From the NCBI GenBank assembly GCA_030448085.1, contig JAUJNU010000007.1, forward strand, positions 1 to 41,008: a stretch of 41,008 bases of DNA, read 5' to 3'. Origin of the DNA: Actinomycetota bacterium (GTDB lineage: Bacteria > Actinomycetota > UBA4738 > CADDZG01 > WHSQ01). The translations under genes were made by a program, and so were the position numbers. Below are positions 8,597 to 17,650 of this stretch, in pieces; positions within the stretch are counted from its first letter, which is position 1; each line of letters begins with the position of its first letter. The notes under the pieces were generated by a model. The model was not told the DNA's origin. It did not search any database and saw only the letters and a list, made by a program, of their open reading frames with translations.

Positions 8597-10681
8597 GTGA
8601 GTGACGAGGTGGCAGGGCTCGGCGACAGGTTCCTCAACAGAGAGCTTTCTGCCCTCGACTTCAACTCGCGTGTCCTGGCGTTAGCCGAGCATGAGAGAAC
8701 GCCTCTGCTCGAGCGCGCGAAGTTCCTCGCGATATTCGCCTCCAACCTCGACGAGTTCTACATGCTGCGCGTAGCCGGGCTGGAGCGGCAGCTGGCTGCC
8801 GGCTCGAGCGCCCGGTCGGCAAATGGGTTGAGCGCGGCGCAACAACTCGCGGCCATAGCCTCCAAAGCGGGGCCTCTCGTGCGACGGCACGCTGCGTTGT
8901 TCGCGGACGAGGTTCTTCCCCGGTTGACGAAGGAAGGGGTGGACCTCGTGAGGTGGCGCGAGCTTGGGGCCACGCACCGCGAAGAGCTGGACGCGCTCTT
9001 CATCGACCGCATCTTTCCTGTGGTCACGCCGCTGGCGGTGGACCCGGGGCATCCCTTCCCCTACATATCGAACCTGTCTTTGAACCTGGCGGTGATCGTG
9101 CAGGACAGGCAAGGGGCTCGTCGGCAATTCGCGAGGGTAAAGGTCCCTCCCCTGTTGCCTCGCTTCGTCTCCCTGGACGACGGGGCGTTGTTCGTCCCTC
9201 TCGAAGATGTCATCGCAGCGAACCTCGACAAGCTCTTCTTCGGGATGGACGTGGTGGAGCACCACAGCTTCAGGGTCACGAGGAACTCCGACATCGAAGT
9301 CGAGGAAGGCGCCGAGGACCTGTTGCTCGCCCTCGAGCGGCAATTGACCCAGAACCGGGCCCAGGCGGCGGTGCGCCTCGAGATCGAGTCGAGCATGCCC
9401 CCGCATGTTCTCGATCTTCTGATGCGCGAGCTAGAGGTGGAGGAGAGGAACGTCTTCTGCGTCCCCGGCCCCTTGGACCTCGCGGGGCTGTGGGATATCT
9501 ACGCGTTGGAGAGGCCGGACCTGAAGGACGAGCCCTTCCAGCCGGTCACCCCCCCGGCCTTCCAGACCCCGAACGAGCTCGGCGAGGACATCTTCGGAGT
9601 CTTGAGATCCCAGGACCTTCTCGTCCACCATCCCTACGATTCCTTCGCCACCACGGTCTTGAGCTTCATCCAGGAAGCCGCCGAGGACCCCAGAGTCCTT
9701 GCGATCAAGCAGACGCTCTACAGGACATCCGGAGACAGCCCGATCGTGGACGCCTTGATCGACGCGGCGGAGAGTGGGAAGCAGGTCGTGGTGCTGGTCG
9801 AGATCAAGGCAAGGTTCGACGAGCGAGCCAACATCAGGTGGGCCAAGAAGCTGGAGCAGGCAGGATGTCATGTGGTCTACGGCCTCCTGGGCCTGAAGAC
9901 CCATTGCAAGCTGGCGCTCGTTGTGAGGCAGGAGGGAGACCGACTTCGCCGCTACGTGCACGTCGGCACGGGGAACTACAACCCGAAGACCGCCCGCTTG
10001 TACGAGGATCTCGGCTTCCTTACTTCCGACCCGTCGGTCGGGCTCGATGTCAGTCATCTCTTCAACTATCTGACGGGGTACGCGCACGAGCCCTCCTATC
10101 GATCTTTCATCTCGGCTCCACACGGGATGCGAGAGGCGATCGTCGGGCTCATCCAGCAGGAGACGAAACGTGCACGTGAGGGCGAACCCGCGCGCATCGT
10201 CATGAAGCTCAACAACCTGGTGGACGCTCCCGTGATCGAAGCGCTCTACGAGGCATCCGACGCGAACGTTCAGATCGACCTGATAGTGAGGAGCATCTGC
10301 TCACTCCGGCCGGGGGTCCAGGGTCTCAGCGAGAACATCAGAGTGCGGAGTGTCCTTGGCCGTTTCCTGGAGCACTCGCGTATCTTCTACTGGCGCGATG
10401 GAGGTGACGAGAAGGTGTACATCGGGAGCGCCGACATGATGGAGAGGAACTTGGATCGCCGGGTAGAGGCTCTCGTTCGAGTCGACGACGCGAAAGCGAA
10501 GAAACGTCTCCTTTCGATCTTGGATCTGGCCCTCTCCGACGTAGGCAGCGCCTGGTACCTCGATCCTGATGGCCGATGGCACGAACCTCGGATGGACGAG
10601 GAAACTGCCGGGCTTCTCCTCCAGGGCGAGCTGATGCATCGAGCCACGGATTCGGCTCAGACCAACGTCGGCCTCAGCTGA
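8597..10681 (+). CDS. ppk: Polyphosphate kinase PPK1
   Basis: 694 residues, full length for PPK1, which polymerises the gamma-phosphate of ATP into inorganic polyphosphate. The N-terminal helical domain contains RELSALDFNSRVL and ASNLDEFYMLRV; then the head domain and two phospholipase-D-like C-terminal domains. The autophosphorylated His is in LKTHCKLALVV (about residue 436), followed by HVGTGNYNPKTARLYEDLG; the second domain has YIGSADMMERNLDRRVE. GTG 8597 coincides with the predicted transcription start. Divergent from pstS with matched operators, so phosphate uptake and polyphosphate synthesis are probably induced together. Confidence 0.96.
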   Translation: MSDEVAGLGDRFLNRELSALDFNSRVLALAEHERTPLLERAKFLAIFASNLDEFYMLRVAGLERQLAAGSSARSANGLSAAQQLAAIASKAGPLVRRHAALFADEVLPRLTKEGVDLVRWRELGATHREELDALFIDRIFPVVTPLAVDPGHPFPYISNLSLNLAVIVQDRQGARRQFARVKVPPLLPRFVSLDDGALFVPLEDVIAANLDKLFFGMDVVEHHSFRVTRNSDIEVEEGAEDLLLALERQLTQNRAQAAVRLEIESSMPPHVLDLLMRELEVEERNVFCVPGPLDLAGLWDIYALERPDLKDEPFQPVTPPAFQTPNELGEDIFGVLRSQDLLVHHPYDSFATTVLSFIQEAAEDPRVLAIKQTLYRTSGDSPIVDALIDAAESGKQVVVLVEIKARFDERANIRWAKKLEQAGCHVVYGLLGLKTHCKLALVVRQEGDRLRRYVHVGTGNYNPKTARLYEDLGFLTSDPSVGLDVSHLFNYLTGYAHEPSYRSFISAPHGMREAIVGLIQQETKRAREGEPARIVMKLNNLVDAPVIEALYEASDANVQIDLIVRSICSLRPGVQGLSENIRVRSVLGRFLEHSRIFYWRDGGDEKVYIGSADMMERNLDRRVEALVRVDDAKAKKRLLSILDLALSDVGSAWYLDPDGRWHEPRMDEETAGLLLQGELMHRATDSAQTNVGLS

Positions 10682-11523
10682 AGCAGCGTCGCCTCGGGGC
10701 GGCAGAGGAAGCGAACCGGCGTGAACTTGGATGTCCCAAGGCCCGGGCTCACATGGAGCCACCCATCTCCCACCCGGCTCAGGCCCGACGCACGCGGGGC
10801 AGGAAGCGATGAGTAGCTGACGAGAGCGCCCTTCAGCGGCAGCCTCAGTTGGCCCCCGTGGGTATGGCCGGCGACGATGAGGTCGAAGCCATTGAGGACC
10901 CACTCGGTCACGACGTCCGGGGAGTGAACAAGCCCCAAGGCAAGCACCTCTGAATCCCCCCGAGCTATGTGATCGGTCGTGTGACGGCGAAGGTAGGGGT
11001 CATCAACACCGGCGAGCCGGATCGAGCCGTGAGCGGTGTCGAGGATCTCCGTGCGGTTCGTAAGGGGCACCCACCCTGGCCCTGGAGCCCTGCTTCCAGC
11101 CGGGGCGTGTCGACGAGGGGCGACCGCGGAGACTCCGGCTTCTGCCTGAAGTACTTCGTGGGGGCCGGTAGCGGGATCGGAAGAGGTCGTGGGAGCCGCG
11201 CACGTAGAACTTGCCGAGGCGGGCCCTGAAAACCTGCGAGCGCCTCCAGCAGCGGATCGATCCCGCTGTCGTCGTCGATCATGTCCCCGGTGGCGAGGAT
11301 CAGGTCCGGCTCGCCCTCGAGCCGGTCGGGAGGGCCTCTACCCATCGCTTCAGCGACCTGTTACGTGCCTTTAAGTGGATGTCGGCAAGGTGCAGCACCT
11401 CGAGGGCGGGCGGCCGGGCCCCACCAAGACCTCCTTCACCTGCAGGCGACGCCGGTAGGGCTCGACGAAGGAATAAGCGGCCGCTCCGCAGGCGGCAGCC
11501 GCCGCGGCGCGGAGGAATCTCAT
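10657..11523 (-). pseudogene. Metallophosphoesterase (YkuE-like), multiply frameshifted
   Basis: Read in order across frames, the minus strand gives an N-terminal hydrophobic anchor (MRFLRAAAAAACGAAAYS, ATG 11523), VLHLADIHLK (metal motif DxH), DLILATGDMIDD (GD motif), RGSHDLF (the GNHD block with Ser for Asn), and near the end DLIVAGHTHGGQLRLP (GHTH motif). All metallophosphatase metal-ligand blocks are therefore encoded, but in at least four different reading segments between 11.4 and 11.0 kb. The stop lies inside the 3' end of ppk, a 25-base convergent overlap. Preservation of every block suggests indel errors in the sequence rather than old decay. Substrate unknown. Confidence 0.75.
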
Positions 11524-11544
11524 CCTTTCGAGGATACTTGCGCC

Positions 11545-13073
11545 GTGAGGCTGTCCCCTCAAGCTGAAGATCATCGGCGGGTTCGGCCTGTTGCTCGCCC
11601 TCATCGCCCTCCTTGGTTGGGTGACGTTGTCGTTGTTCGGCTCCCTCCGGGACGTTCAGAGGACCGTCTTCGACAAGGCACTGCCCCGCCTGGTGGCGGT
11701 CGACGAGATCGTCCGCTCCTATACGGCCCAGTCGGCCGCGGTCAGTGGCTTCCTCATCAGAAGCGACAGGAAGCTGCTCGACCAGTACGAGGGTGAGGTG
11801 ATCCTCGCCGGGCGGGCCGAGACCCGAGCGAAGCGCCTGTTCGCACCGGGTCAGGAGAGGGTTCTCCTCGATAGCCTCGTAGAGGCGGGGGCCGAGTTCC
11901 AGGAGCTCGTCGAGGACCAGGTGCTTCCGCTGGCCCTCGCCGGAGACCGCTCGCAGGCTTTCCGCGTCCTCGGTCAAGAGGATCGCCCCTCATCGATCAG
12001 ATCGAGGGGGTGGGTCAGACGATGAGAGCGGCCCAGGACATAGAGGTCGTGCAGACGCAGAGGGACATCCAGGAGTCTTCGAACCGTGTGATCGTGATCC
12101 TGCTTCTCGTGACGGTTGGTGCCCTGATCACGGGAGTCGTCCTCGCGATCGTTCTGCCTCGCAGGCTGGTGGCGAACCTCGACAAGCTGGTCGCGGCGGC
12201 CCGGGGATCGGACGCAGTGACTTCAACCAGAAGATCGGGATCACCTCGGGACGAGGTGGGCGAGCTTGCGGAGCGGTTCGGGGAGATGCAGGCCGGGCTG
12301 AAGAGGTTGCAACAGCTGGCGGCCCCACGACCGGGAGCTCGCCATCGCGGAAGGCATCCAGAGGAACCTGCTGCAACGAGAGATCCCAAGAGGGGACAGC
12401 TTCGGCATCGCCCCTGTTCAGCGGCAGGCGAACCTGGTCGGGGGGATTGGTACGACATCGAGCTTCGTGGGAGCGAGCTGACGTTCGTGATCGGGGACGC
12501 TAGCGGCAAGGGCATCGGAGCCGCTCTCATGTCGACGGTGGCCCTGACCTCTCTTCGAGCGGAACGAGGATTGGGAGCTTGGGCCCAGCGCCTCATCGAG
12601 CAGGCCAACGAGGTGCTTCGTGAGGCGACGGCGGAGGACTCGTTCACGACGATGATCTACGCCACCCTCGACCTGGAGCAAGGTGGAGCCAGGTGGCTCA
12701 ACATGGGCCACCTGGCTCCCTTCCTCCTCCGTTCCGGAGGCTCGGGCGGCTTCGTCGAAGGTCCGAGGAATAGAGTGCTCGGCTGGTTCGATGACCCCGG
12801 CTACTGGAGACCGAGGTGCGTCTCGAGCCCGGGGACCGACTGGTGCTCTTCACGGATGGGTTCCTCGAGGCCAAGTCGCCCGGGGGCGACCTCTTCGGTG
12901 AAGACAGGCTCGCAGAGGCGCTCGTGCGACTGGCTCCGCTGCCACCCGAGCAGATGGCCCACGAGCTGATCGAGGAGGCAGAGCGTTTCGCCGCCGGCAA
13001 GATCGAGGATGACCTGACGATGCTGGTCCTCGACTACAGCGGCTCCGTTGGTGGGGTAGCCCGAACCGGGTAG
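11545..13073 (+). pseudogene. Membrane sensor HAMP-SpoIIE (PP2C) phosphatase, multiply frameshifted
   Basis: The first segment after GTG 11545 gives a membrane helix (LLLALIALLGWVTLSL) and a helical extracellular sensor like CHASE3/4HB domains. A second helix (VIVILLLVTVGALITGVVLAIV, near 12.1 kb) and HAMP (RDEVGELAERFGEMQ) follow. The SpoIIE phosphatase domain includes ELAIAEGIQRNLLQ, GGDWYDIEL, VIGDASGKGIGAAL, NMGHLAPFLL, LFTDGFLEAKS and KIEDDLTMLVL. At least six indels (near 11556, 11990, 12215-12240, 12325, 12445, 12808) break the frame, one of them a shortened C run. Proteins of this type dephosphorylate STAS antagonists in partner-switching; a STAS gene follows directly. Domain content is clear; intactness in the organism is not. 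Confidence 0.75.
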
Positions 13074-13134
13074 GTTTGGGGTCTCCCCTTACGAACGGGG
13101 GCCGTGCCTTGCCCGACCACAAGCGAGGAAGCTG

Positions 13135-13488
13135 TTGGCACAGTCCAAGATCGACATCGAGACGACCGACCAAGAGGGCTACCGGGTCATCCGGCCCTCG
13201 GGGGACCTGGACGTCTACACCGTGGGGTCCCTCAGAGATGCCATCGGCGGGATGATCGATGACGAGGATCCCAAAGTCGTGGTCGATCTCGACGGGGTGC
13301 CGTTCATGGACTCCTCGGGCCTGGGAGCTTTGATGGGCGGTGTGAGACGCCTGCGGGAGGCAGGCGGCGACCTCGCCATCGCCTGCACGAAGGAACAACA
13401 CCTGAAGCTGTTCACGATCACCGGGTTCGGCGAGGGTGTGTCGATCGCTCCCACCGTTGAAGAGGCGGCAGCCGGGTTCAGGGTCTAG
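13135..13488 (+). CDS. STAS-domain anti-sigma factor antagonist
   Basis: 117 residues, a single STAS domain of the SpoIIAA/RsbV type. The phosphorylation site region is PFMDSSGLGAL (Ser pair about 60-61), followed by the helix GGVRRLREAGG. Start is TTG 13135 with GAGGAAGC about five bases upstream. Phosphorylated antagonist is inactive; a SpoIIE-type phosphatase, encoded just upstream, reactivates it so that it can sequester an anti-sigma kinase. No RsbW-type kinase or sigma factor is present here, so the partners lie elsewhere. The stop shares CTAG with the stop of the convergent small gene. Confidence 0.93.
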   Translation: MAQSKIDIETTDQEGYRVIRPSGDLDVYTVGSLRDAIGGMIDDEDPKVVVDLDGVPFMDSSGLGALMGGVRRLREAGGDLAIACTKEQHLKLFTITGFGEGVSIAPTVEEAAAGFRV

Positions 13489-13610
13489 GCCTCATCTCCG
13501 CGGCTCCGGCGGCGGCCCCGGTACCGCTTCAGAGCCGAAACCCCCAGCATGCTGAGCACGGTCACGAGCGAAGCGGCCACGGAGATCACCACCACCTGCG
13601 ACGACGACAT
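13485..13610 (-). CDS. Small single-span membrane protein, 41 residues
   Basis: A 41-codon frame starting MSSSQVVVISVAASL at ATG 13610 with a strong GGGAGG four bases before the start codon. Residues about 6-26 form one hydrophobic helix, followed by a very basic tail (KRYRGRRRSRGDEA), predicting N-out/C-in orientation. Its TAG overlaps the STAS stop as CTAG. No family recognised. The strong ribosome-binding site, helix and exact stop-to-stop fit support a real gene; function unknown. Confidence 0.6.
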   Translation of the reverse strand: MSSSQVVVISVAASLVTVLSMLGVSALKRYRGRRRSRGDEA

Positions 13611-13720
13611 CTAACCTCCCTGGCGAGCCCTGCTCCGACGGCTGAATAGTATCGAGCCACCCCATACGAAGGAGGCCGAGCCCAGTCGAGGACACCCTCA
13701 GGTCCATCTCTTTCTCTCTC

Positions 13721-14674
13721 GTGCGCTGGGGCGGGTTCACCGCTCATGCGTTCCTGTTCGGGTCCGCCCTCATCCTCCAGCTGGTCTTGCGTCCCGCGCT
13801 TGAGGGGCTGTCCCTCGAGGGGTGGGGGCCCGAGATCCGGCGGCTTGGAGCTCGCCTGGAGGCACTGACGAGGGCGGCCCTGACCGCCTCCCTACTGGTC
13901 ACCTCTATCGCATTGCTCCTACAGCTCACCCTCGTCGCCGGGGTCCGAAAGGAAGACCCCGGCGCCTCTGCCCTCTCCTCCGTCCTTTCGTCTAACTTCG
14001 GGCTCTGGCATGCGGTTCGGTATCCACTCCTCATCGCCCTTGGCGTCCTTCTCCTCGGGCAGGTGGGGTCGAGGCTCGACGCTAAGGGGGGCCGCGGGTA
14101 TCTCCTCGCTTGGGGTGCTCTGTCGCTGGCGCTTCTCGCCACGTCATCCTTCGCGGGCCACGCGGCGGTGGGTTCTCCGGGCCCACTATCGATCCTGAAC
14201 GACCTGTTGCACCAGGCCTCGGGCGCTACCTGGTTCGCCGGGATCGTCTTGCTGGCTGCCATCCTCCCCGAGGTGTGGAGGGGACGTTCCGAGGAGGAGC
14301 AGCTGCGGGTCCTGGCCCCGGCGACCATCAGGTTCTCCTCGGTGGCTCTGGTCTCGATCGCCGTCGTGGCGATCACCGGGACGTTTAACTCATTCCTTCA
14401 TATGGGGGCTCTCGAGGATCTGTGGACCACGGCGTACGGGCGCTTCCTCGCCCTCAAGATCCTCTTGTTCCTCGTCATCCTCGGCCTCGGGGCGGGGAAC
14501 CTGTTCGTGGTCCGCCGGCGACTTAGGAAGGACGTTCGCTCTGCGCCCCGTAGCCTGCTGAGGAGGGCGATAGCGGCGGAGCTGGCGATCGCCCTGGCCC
14601 TCTTCGCCGCCTCGGGGGTATTGACGGGGCTGTCGCGGACCAAGCCGGCCGCCCAGGTTTTGGAACGTAGATAA
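13721..14674 (+). CDS. CopD-family multi-span membrane protein
   Basis: About 317 residues with eight or so predicted membrane helices and the features of the copper-resistance D (CopD) domain, including LLHQASGATWFAGIVLLAAILP and FGLWHAVRYPLL. CopD proteins are implicated in copper import in bacteria. Start is uncertain: GTG 13721 has no ribosome-binding site, and the first helix seems to begin upstream (LRSISFSLV is in frame before it). An AAGGAGG at 13669-13675 would fit a start near 13685, where the frame has GTC, so a sequence error at the true start is possible. No CopC or YcnJ partner is adjacent. Confidence 0.8.
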   Translation: MRWGGFTAHAFLFGSALILQLVLRPALEGLSLEGWGPEIRRLGARLEALTRAALTASLLVTSIALLLQLTLVAGVRKEDPGASALSSVLSSNFGLWHAVRYPLLIALGVLLLGQVGSRLDAKGGRGYLLAWGALSLALLATSSFAGHAAVGSPGPLSILNDLLHQASGATWFAGIVLLAAILPEVWRGRSEEEQLRVLAPATIRFSSVALVSIAVVAITGTFNSFLHMGALEDLWTTAYGRFLALKILLFLVILGLGAGNLFVVRRRLRKDVRSAPRSLLRRAIAAELAIALALFAASGVLTGLSRTKPAAQVLERR

Positions 14675-14827
14675 CGTTTGTCCGGGTTTGGCATCGTCCT
14701 CGGATAGCCCCTTAGGACTACGTTTCCTCCTCCTAGGCCATCGGCAAAAGGGTCGCGATGGGCTATCGGAATCTGAGGCTGGACTCTCTAGTGTTAGTGG
14801 CAACGAATTCGAGCTGGAGGGTGGGCT

Positions 14828-15070
14828 GTGGCATTAGCAATAGCAGCAGACCAGGATTGGAGATCGGCCAGCCTTTGTGCCAAGGGTGACCCCGATCTGT
14901 GGTTCGCGGTCGGGGCCGTGGAGCACAAGCAGGCAAAGTCGATCTGCGGAAGGTGCCCGGTCCAGAGCGCGTGCCTGCAGTACGCGATGAGCGCTCCCAT
15001 CACCCACGGGATCTGGGGCGGTATGACCGAGCGGGAGCGTCGAAGGGTGCGCAGGCAATCCGCCGCCTGA
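14828..15070 (+). CDS. WhiB-family iron-sulfur transcriptional regulator
   Basis: 80 residues with the four Fe-S Cys of the Wbl family: Cys17, then Cys40-x2-Cys43-x5-Cys49 (ICGRCPVQSACLQYA). The G-[VI]-W-G-G turn (GIWGGMTERERRR, about 61-73) and a basic C-terminus complete the family signature. GTG 14828 has GGAGGG about nine bases upstream. Wbl proteins bind a redox-sensitive 4Fe-4S cluster and usually act with sigma-A. It converges on the bagAB-type operon; in Mycobacterium tuberculosis whiB4 also neighbours Rv3679-Rv3680. Confidence 0.95.
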   Translation: MALAIAADQDWRSASLCAKGDPDLWFAVGAVEHKQAKSICGRCPVQSACLQYAMSAPITHGIWGGMTERERRRVRRQSAA

Positions 15071-15157
15071 TCTAACCCGGTCATCATCCGAGCCTTGCTC
15101 GAAGCTCCGGCTCAGCCGGGGTGGAGGGGAGGGCTCGTCCGCGTAGGGCTTTCCCGG

Positions 15158-16031
15158 CTAGGTCCGGAGCGTTAGCTCCAGGATGTCGCACTCGTCCCGC
15201 CACCGGCGCGCCGTGTCTTCGGGAAGCCCGGGGATGTTGAGCCGTTTCTCCGCGATCTTCTCGGCGAGCGTCTCCCACTCGGGCCCGGGCGGGACCACCC
15301 GTACGTCGGCAGGGATCTCGGCGACCTGGGCGTTCTTGCCCTTCCACCGGATGATCACATCGCAGGTCTTGAGGGACGCGGCGCCGGGGATCGTCTGCTG
15401 CCTCTCGCCGGAGAGCACGTAGACCTTGTTCTGATCCATCACGTACCAGACGGGGAGGGTGCGGTTGGAGCCGGAGGCGTCGTCCCACCGAAGCCACACG
15501 ATCGTGGACTTCTTGAGGGACTCCGCGACGGCCGGGCTAACCGACGCAGCGGCTTGAACCTCGTTCGTCTCGCTCCAGGAGAGCTGAGGGGACACCTCGG
15601 CGGCGACGTCTTTCCAAGTGAGGTCCGTCGGTACCAGCGCGTACCAGCCCGCGAGGTCGAAGAAGCTTCCAACCGCGTCCTCAGGAGATCCGTGTTGCTG
15701 GTAATGGGACAGCTGCACGTCGCCGTCCGCACGCTCGTGGAAGCAGAAGACCCAGTTCTGGTAGCGGGGGAGATGTAAGCCTCGACCCAGTGAACCTTCG
15801 GCTTGGCGATCTCCAGGTGAAGGCCTATGGACCGGCCGGGGATGTCCGCCTGGAAGGGGGTCCAGTACACCTGAAGGATCCTCTTCACGCTCTGCTCCAG
15901 CTCGACCTTGCTAGCACCGCAGGGCTGCCTTCGGCGGAGCCAACCTTCACCCCGTGGCGCCCGAACCCCGGAGCCACCAGGTCCAGGATCGGCTTCAGGT
16001 CATCCCTCAGGCCCCGCTCTGCGAGCGCCAT
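15158..16031 (-). pseudogene. Uncharacterised protein, possible flavin-type split barrel, two frameshifts
   Basis: Read with two frame changes (near 15905 and 15775) the minus strand gives a continuous protein of about 290 residues: MALAERGLRDDLKPILDLV, then ELEQSVKRILQVYWTPFQAD, PRYQNWVFCFHERADGDVQ, and the intact C-terminal 186 residues. The C-terminal part (TLPVWYVMDQNKVYVLSG...VIIRWKGKNAQV...DILELTLRT) resembles FMN/split-barrel proteins of the pyridoxamine-oxidase type, but this is pattern similarity only. The ATG overlaps the sdhC-like stop as TGATG, which supports the start and co-transcription with bagA-bagB-sdhC. Function unknown. Confidence 0.6.
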
Positions 16032-16512
16032 CAGGCGAAGGGGGAGGTCTCGTAGGCGGACCGAAGCAGAAGAAGGCGGCCGGGGCGAAGGGGCAACCGC
16101 ACAGCGCGAACTCGATGTACGCGAAGGTCTTCTGCTTCATCGCCAGTTGCGGCCAGTAGTCGAAGAGGATTATCCGGAGGCCGTTGAAGGCGTGGTAGAT
16201 GACCGCCCCGACGAGGGCGACCTCGAATGGCTTGAACCACCACTCCTTGTAGAGCTGGATCGTCTCGTCGTAGAGCTCCGGCCCGAACCTGATCGCGAAG
16301 GTGTCGACGATGTGGCCGAACAGGAAGGCGATGACCCCCACGCCTGTGATCCGGTGGGCGGCCCAGGACCACTGGCCGACGCCGCCTTTGTAGGCCGGCC
16401 CCTTCTGCTCCTTACGGAGGCGAAGGAGCCCCACCACCACGTACAAGGCGAATACCCCCGCCCCGATGGTGAGGATGAACACGAATCCTTCGATGGCCTT
16501 GGCCGCAAGCAC
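16031..16512 (-). CDS. Succinate dehydrogenase/fumarate reductase cytochrome b-like subunit (SdhC-type)
   Basis: A membrane protein with four hydrophobic helices. GQWSWAAHRITGVGVIAFLFGHIVD and VIYHAFNGLRIILFDYW are typical of SdhC heme-b subunits; candidate heme ligands are His67 and His107. The frame reads to residue about 146, then changes to proline-rich nonsense and runs to 16000. The alternative frame ends LRSAYETSPFA at 16031, exactly overlapping the next ATG (TGATG), so an indel near 16065-16080 is likely and the true stop is at 16031. No sdhA, sdhB or sdhD is adjacent, unusual for this family. It follows bagB by 10 bases. Confidence 0.8.
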
Positions 16513-16522
16513 GGAAAGAATC

Positions 16523-17650
16523 CTACCCGGCGAGTAGCTGGTCGGTTATGGCTACCAGACCAGGGAAATCCACAGCTTCTTGTTCCAGGTAGGGGACCCT
16601 CACCCATCGGTGCCGGGGGATCTTCCGGGCCAGAGCCTCGAGGTTCTTCTCCTCCCACGCGACTACTTGCCCGAAGGCTTGTTCGACCCGGATGAGCCGT
16701 GCCAGCAACCTGGCGTCGTCGTCCCCGGCCTCGAGTTTCGTCAGCTGACGAGCTCTGATCCCGATGGGCTCTCCCCATGTGGGGTGGACGCGGTTTACGA
16801 CCAGCGCCCCGAACGGGAGCCCCGCCTCGTTCAGCCTGCTGCCGAAGAAGGTTGCCTCGGCCACGGAATCCTCGGCGGCGGAGGTGACCACGACGAACGA
16901 CGTCTGGTTCGAGCGCAAGAGGTTTGACACGTCCCGGGCTCGCTGCTTGAAACCGTCGTACATCCCTTCGAGGTTCCCGAAGAACTCGGCGGTGTCCTGA
17001 AGCGCATCCGCGCCGGCGATCCTCTTCAAGACCTTGAGGAACGTCATGGCGGTGAGGTTCGCCACCTTGAAGATCCCGCCGCCGGTCTTCATGTACGGGA
17101 TCAGGAAGAACCTGAGTAGGCGAGAGTCGAGAAACTCCGTGATCCGCTTGGGAGCGTCGAGGAAGTCGAGGGCGTTCCGGGTCGGGGGTGTGTCGATCAC
17201 GATCAGGTCGAAGTTTCCGTCGGCGTGCAGCTCGTAAAGCTTCTCCATCGCCATGTACTCCTGAGTACCCGACAGGGTGCCCGCGATGTTGCGGTAGAAG
17301 CGGTTTCCGATGATCTTCTCGGCTTGCTCCGGGGAGGGGGCGTACTGGGTGACGACGCCGTCGAACGTCGATTTCGTGTCCAGCATCATCGCCCAGAGCT
17401 CACCCGTCGGGTCGAGACCGGCCGCTGTGAACTTCCGCTTCGACACCTTCGTCGGCTCGTTCGAAAGCTCCTTCAGCCCGAGCGATGAGGCGAGTCGTTT
17501 CGCCGGGTCGATCGTGAGGACCGCCGCCTTCTTGCCCCTCAGCGCTGCAGTCATCGCGATGGCCGCCGAGGTCGTCGTCTTCCCGACGCCGCCCGCCCCC
17601 GCGCAGACGATGACCTTCTTCTTCGAGATGAGCTCGTCGATCGGGTTCAC
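16523..17650 (-). CDS. ArsA/Get3-like ATPase, BagB-type subunit
   Basis: 375 residues with deviant Walker A GAGGVGKTT (about 18-26), switch I VLTIDPAKRLASSLG and switch II LIVIDTPPTRNALDFLDAP. Length and order match Rv3680 (BagB), the second of a mycobacterial pair of Get3/ArsA-like ATPases reported to work as a complex. The ATG overlaps the upstream ATPase stop by four bases (ATGA). No arsenic genes are nearby, so arsenite transport is unlikely. The exact client or substrate is unknown; the sdhC-like gene 10 bases downstream hints at a membrane-linked role. Confidence 0.9.
   Translation of the reverse strand: MNPIDELISKKKVIVCAGAGGVGKTTTSAAIAMTAALRGKKAAVLTIDPAKRLASSLGLKELSNEPTKVSKRKFTAAGLDPTGELWAMMLDTKSTFDGVVTQYAPSPEQAEKIIGNRFYRNIAGTLSGTQEYMAMEKLYELHADGNFDLIVIDTPPTRNALDFLDAPKRITEFLDSRLLRFFLIPYMKTGGGIFKVANLTAMTFLKVLKRIAGADALQDTAEFFGNLEGMYDGFKQRARDVSNLLRSNQTSFVVVTSAAEDSVAEATFFGSRLNEAGLPFGALVVNRVHPTWGEPIGIRARQLTKLEAGDDDARLLARLIRVEQAFGQVVAWEEKNLEALARKIPRHRWVRVPYLEQEAVDFPGLVAITDQLLAG

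Noticed and set aside
8316..8600. 94-codon frame in the pstS-ppk intergenic region
   Set aside because: No ribosome-binding site or domain, and it runs through the ppk PHO-box and -10.
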